Part shown: piece after piece, positions 59,801 through 62,567 of the stretch
Position numbering within the stretch: position 1 is the stretch's first letter
Layout of the letters: the number at the start of each line of letters is the position of its first letter
From: Bacteroidales bacterium
GTDB lineage: Bacteria > Bacteroidota > Bacteroidia > Bacteroidales > WCHB1-69
Reading direction: 5' to 3'
Assembly: GCA_017438945.1 (NCBI GenBank)
Contig: JAFRUI010000023.1
Coordinates: 1 to 62,567, forward strand
DNA: 62,567 nt
Position numbers and translations under genes: made by a program
Notes under the pieces: generated by a model
Database searches by the model: none
What the model was told of the DNA's origin: nothing
Seen by the model: the letters and a program-made list of their open reading frames with translations, nothing else

Positions 59801-62567
59801 CTTCGGACCTATTTCTGCCACTCCCGGACAGTACACCTTTGGCATCACCGGCAGTGACACACTCACCACCTGCGGCGTGATGCTTTACGACAATGGCGGT
59901 CCCAACGGGAACTACAGCACCAACTGCAACTTCACTTTGGTGCTCTACCCTGAGAACCCGGATGCCATGATGGCAGTCGTCGGCACTATCACCACCGAAG
60001 GTATCTCTTGGGACTACCTGACCATTTATGACGGTGTAGGTACTTCCACACAATTGGCGAAATTGGGCGGCTCTACCCAAACGGTGAACGTCATGTCACA
60101 GAGCGGTCCTCTGACCCTCGTCTTCCATACCGACGGAAGCGTTGTCGATGCCGGTTTTGCCATTTCTGCCACTTGCGTGACCTGCTTCCCGCCTTCCAAC
60201 ATCGCTGCCACTAGCACATCGTTGGACGGCGCCACTTTGACTTGGAGCGGCGTTGGCGACAGCTACGTCCTTTTCCTCAACGGCGACATGACCACCGGAT
60301 ATGACGCCTACGACACGACCTACACCTTCACAGGACTTAACAGCAGCAGCGTTTACAGCGTTCAGGTTGCCGCCATCTGCAACGGCGACACCTCCATGCT
60401 TTCTTCCGCCGCTACATTCACCACCTCCTGCGACGCCATCACCATCACAGAAGGCGCTCCATGGACAGAGAACTTTGAAAACTATGCCGGCGGCGGCGTA
60501 CAACCGTTCGTTTGTTGGGAAACGCCCGTCACCGAAGTGGTTGATAACGGCACCTCTCCGTTCGTTTATTGCGGTTATGGCCAGTCATGTCATTCCGGCC
60601 AGAACTCTGCAGAACTGAAAGGAACCAGCAATATGCTTGTGTTGCCTGAGTTCACCAATGACATTGCTGAGCTCCGCCTTTCTTTCTGGGCCACCACCAC
60701 CAGCACTTCAAATCCCGGAAGCCTTGATATCGGCTACATCACTGATATAACAGATCCGTCCACATTCGTTTCCCTGGCAGACGCCGGCACCCCTGGTCCC
60801 AGAGGCGGCAGCAACGCCGGTAACGGTAACTACATGGGACCGTTCAACTTCAACGACGTGACGGAAACGGGTGCCAGAATCGCCCTCCGTCTCAACGGTT
60901 ACTCCGGTCTCTCTTGGAACCTTGACGACTTCACCGTGGAGTTGGCCCCCAACTGTGTTTCTCCTGTGAAGACCAGTGTGACGGCTTCCAACATCGGCGG
61001 CCATGTTGCCACCATCACTTGGGTTGACAACGATGACACGCACAACGCTTGGACTGTTTTCTACAAGAAGACCTCTGAAAGCGAATGGAGCACGATGCCG
61101 GCCACCGACACCACGGTCACCCTCACGGGTCTTGATCCGCAGACCGCCTACGATGTGTATGTGATCACCAACTGCGGCACCACCGAAGACAATCCGGATG
61201 CCACCCACACGATCCACTTCACCACCACTGTCGCTTGCCCGGCTCCTACCGGCCTGACACTGGCCAGCGTCTCCACTAACGAGGCCACCATCACCTGGAA
61301 CGGCACCGCCAGCAGCTACAATGTGGAATATGGCGAAACCGGCTTCACACCGGGCGAAGGCACCATTGATGTGGCTTATACCGAGTCCTACACCATGACG
61401 AACCTTACCCCGAGCACAAGCTACACCTTCTTACTGAACAGCGACTGCAGTGACAACGACGACGGTGTGTCCTCCACAGTTTCGTTCACTTTCACTACCA
61501 CGCAGATTCCTGCCGAGCTTCCTTTCTCTACGGATTTCTCTGTTGCCAACGAATGGATTCTGAACAACGGTTCATGCACGAACTACTGGGTCCTTGGCAC
61601 TACGGACACCACCAGTGCATTGTTCGTCACGGATAATGGCACTACACCTAGTTACACCATCAGTTCCACCTCTATTGTGTCTGCCGAGAAATTGTTTACA
61701 ATTGGTAATTCTACGGAGTTTGGCCTCAGCTTCGATGTGCAAGTAGGAGGCGAGGGTACTTCCACTCCTTATGACTATCTGAAAGTGTTCCTGGCACCGG
61801 CCACCAGCGAATTCCCCGCAGCTACCTCTGCTCCCGATTTCGCATCATACAGCTACTCCACCAATGCAGTGGACTTCTCAGACTACCTCTCCCAGACCGG
61901 CAACACCACTTATCCTTACAAACTGAGTCTGACTAACGGGAATACGATTCATGTGGAAGTCTCCATGCCCAACCCGAATGCGGCTCCTGACGCTTCCTCT
62001 ACTGCAAAACTCGTTTTCGTTTGGAAGAACGACCTCAGCCAAGGCACTCAACCTGGCGCCATCATCTACAACGTGTCCCTTTCAGCTCTTGCTTGTCCTA
62101 AACCATCCAACCTGATTGTGTCGAACATCGGAATGAACACCGCCGACCTGAGTTGGACGCCTGGTGGAGATGAAACCTCTTGGAATGTGGAGTACAAAGA
62201 AGCCTCCGAAACCTCTTGGACTACGGTCACGGCTTATTCTCCCAGCTACCAGCTCACCGGTCTGACGGCAGCCACCAGCTACGATGTGCGTGTGCAGGCT
62301 GACTGTGGCAGCGGTAATGCATCCCAGTATGCTTTCGCCTCCTTCCACACCACGATGTGCGAGGCTGCCGACCAGTGCACCTACACCTTCAACCTCACCG
62401 ACAGCTACGGTGACGGTTGGAACGACGGTTATATAGATATCCAGCAAAACGGCATCTCTGTCACCAGCGTCGGATTGTCTAGCGGATCTTCCGCAACGGA
62501 GACCGTACTCCTCTGCGATGGTCTCCAGACCTCTCTCGTGTGGCACTCCGGCAGCTATGATTCAGAA
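56859..62567 (+). CDS. Giant FN3/adhesin protein, 3' end cut by the window (at least 1903 residues)
   Basis: An open frame runs from ATG 56859 to the window edge with no stop seen in the stretches translated by hand. The product starts MKKFIVFLLTLMMGFCTLNL and has a signal peptide cut near SAQ (residue 23). Layout: unnamed sandwich module 24-200; three FN3 (200-470); second sandwich module about 474-645; FN3; cleaved-adhesin domain 737-900; FN3; CUB-like domain about 997-1105 (TCGVMLYDNGGPNGNYS); FN3; adhesin domain 1192-1360; two FN3; a MAM/adhesin-like domain 1550-1740 matching one in the 1662-residue paralogue; FN3; and the start of a DSYGDGWND module (1832 to edge). By analogy with its paralogues a sorting domain is expected beyond the window. 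Confidence 0.87.
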   Translation, partial: MKKFIVFLLTLMMGFCTLNLSAQQTVEIGTGTGTTYYGPYNSLWGYSFVEQIYTAEEIDMAGSITSISFNNSSSGQTNNITVYMKLVNRTSFSSSSDYETVTAADVVYTGSHTFSSGWSTITLDTPFDYDGVSNLMIAVHEYTSGYSTQYFYYTSTPNALISFHSDNANPDPYNLGSYSGTVYTQSYRNNIQLEIMPSGNNCYAPLAPAVSDVTAYEATLSWTPREGQSSWEVYCGTGVVDLEQVSWTPVTDTFYTFTSLTPATNYTAYVRNVCDAEVSNPRQVPFTTEATCSSVPSAVTVSNITATTADVNWAVGEDDYAWEVVVVPANEIPESGTIEQTSAHPYTLTELEDNTQYKVYVRTDCGDGDHSYWSSPATFTTLPHCSSPLNVTVSQITASSALVTWQPAVFGATSYVVEYSLASEENWNVVPVDGTQLMLSGLEPDSAYNVMVYSICDLGTADTIHKDFITRHCLVGGDLQIGEGTATTNLFPTNSCYNYSYTQQIFLSSEMNGAADIHSIAFDVNSVAYSSRNISIYMMHTTAASSDWLNATTAQLVFNGVVNLVEGWNTVVFTTPFQYNGTENLALIIIDSTGSYSCSNYYNSHTTSSALAHCQYQDTAPYSINSIPTSGNTSATADRCNVIFGVDCDEDFTCVRPNVYVTETTPTSVTLDWAPGYNENEWDVEYTIDNNTWESAGTANAHPYEVGNLNVDTRYYFRVRSNCGSDQSDWSGASARTECGPITNLPYFNNFDEVISDNGTAFVTCWSRYTTNPDRVVRCYGSATHSGPCSLDFNYSPSCTTAAVTPMIDPSIPLNTLMLDFWAYSSLGQGWMEVGTMSDPNDFSTYEFYDTVRLSSPSTWENVMISFENYTGSNNYIAFLEIDGTSTSYIFDDFTIDYIPNCIHPSNLSVDAFTSTTVTLSWTEVGNASTWAIEYGPAGFTLGEGTLVTAYENPFTIEDLTPATTYDFYVYSDCGGLLSDAFGPISATPGQYTFGITGSDTLTTCGVMLYDNGGPNGNYSTNCNFTLVLYPENPDAMMAVVGTITTEGISWDYLTIYDGVGTSTQLAKLGGSTQTVNVMSQSGPLTLVFHTDGSVVDAGFAISATCVTCFPPSNIAATSTSLDGATLTWSGVGDSYVLFLNGDMTTGYDAYDTTYTFTGLNSSSVYSVQVAAICNGDTSMLSSAATFTTSCDAITITEGAPWTENFENYAGGGVQPFVCWETPVTEVVDNGTSPFVYCGYGQSCHSGQNSAELKGTSNMLVLPEFTNDIAELRLSFWATTTSTSNPGSLDIGYITDITDPSTFVSLADAGTPGPRGGSNAGNGNYMGPFNFNDVTETGARIALRLNGYSGLSWNLDDFTVELAPNCVSPVKTSVTASNIGGHVATITWVDNDDTHNAWTVFYKKTSESEWSTMPATDTTVTLTGLDPQTAYDVYVITNCGTTEDNPDATHTIHFTTTVACPAPTGLTLASVSTNEATITWNGTASSYNVEYGETGFTPGEGTIDVAYTESYTMTNLTPSTSYTFLLNSDCSDNDDGVSSTVSFTFTTTQIPAELPFSTDFSVANEWILNNGSCTNYWVLGTTDTTSALFVTDNGTTPSYTISSTSIVSAEKLFTIGNSTEFGLSFDVQVGGEGTSTPYDYLKVFLAPATSEFPAATSAPDFASYSYSTNAVDFSDYLSQTGNTTYPYKLSLTNGNTIHVEVSMPNPNAAPDASSTAKLVFVWKNDLSQGTQPGAIIYNVSLSALACPKPSNLIVSNIGMNTADLSWTPGGDETSWNVEYKEASETSWTTVTAYSPSYQLTGLTAATSYDVRVQADCGSGNASQYAFASFHTTMCEAADQCTYTFNLTDSYGDGWNDGYIDIQQNGISVTSVGLSSGSSATETVLLCDGLQTSLVWHSGSYDSE

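Overview
The window looks like a chromosomal segment of an uncultured Bacteroidota, most likely order Bacteroidales. Five giant secreted proteins and one cysteine peptidase either end in a C-terminal sorting domain of the type IX secretion system (PNP motif, then a lysine-rich end) or, for one truncated by the window edge, share their architecture. Most transcription starts appear to use Bacteroidota -7 boxes (TAnnTTTG) instead of sigma70 boxes, with no Shine-Dalgarno sequences. Sialidase, C10 peptidase and gingipain-like adhesin modules suggest a host-associated, protein- and glycan-degrading life. I saw no tRNA, rRNA, CRISPR array, transposase or phage gene.

Layout. (1) 0.4-6.6 kb: a secreted GH33 sialidase and a 1493-residue fibronectin-III/adhesin protein. 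(2) 6.6-8.8 kb, minus strand: a pyridoxal/pyridoxamine kinase-like enzyme and a COG0523 GTPase with a very histidine-rich insert. (3) 8.86-20.18 kb, minus strand: a 13-gene, tightly packed operon resembling aryl polyene/flexirubin-type type II polyketide clusters. It has two acyl carrier proteins, two complete ketosynthases, two small ketosynthase-like proteins without a visible catalytic cysteine, two hot-dog dehydratase-like proteins, a LpxL-like acyltransferase, a LolA-like carrier, an EamA-like small membrane protein, a family 2 glycosyltransferase and an MMPL exporter fused to a PlsC acyltransferase. No ketoreductase, acyl-activating ligase, ammonia-lyase or thioesterase gene is present. 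(4) 20.3-25.9 kb: C10 peptidase, an unknown membrane-anchored protein, a lipoprotein-like iron-sulfur aldo-keto reductase and an M20 dipeptidase. (5) 26.2-62.6 kb: five giant adhesin-like proteins (2364, 1662, 2608, 2381 and at least 1903 residues), interrupted only by a RecD-like helicase gene and an AraC regulator.

The giant proteins are mosaics of a few modules: FN3, gingipain-type cleaved adhesin (choice-of-anchor J), CUB-like, a 'DSYGDGWN' module, and an N-terminal beta-sandwich that I cannot name. Four of them share a nearly identical C-terminal FN3-plus-sorting-domain cassette, suggesting duplication and recombination.

The most unusual signal is at small scale. The window is full of tandem arrays with a 7-base period but unrelated unit sequences (for example CACTAAT, CAATAAC, TTCATAA, GAACTTT, GCTGTTA, CGATTTA). 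They sit at gene junctions, supply stop codons and at least one probable start codon, and in four adhesin genes lie in frame at the same place inside the sorting domain. A second, palindromic repeat (GTAGGGGCGAATAAT...) is also read through in frame in three of those sorting domains.
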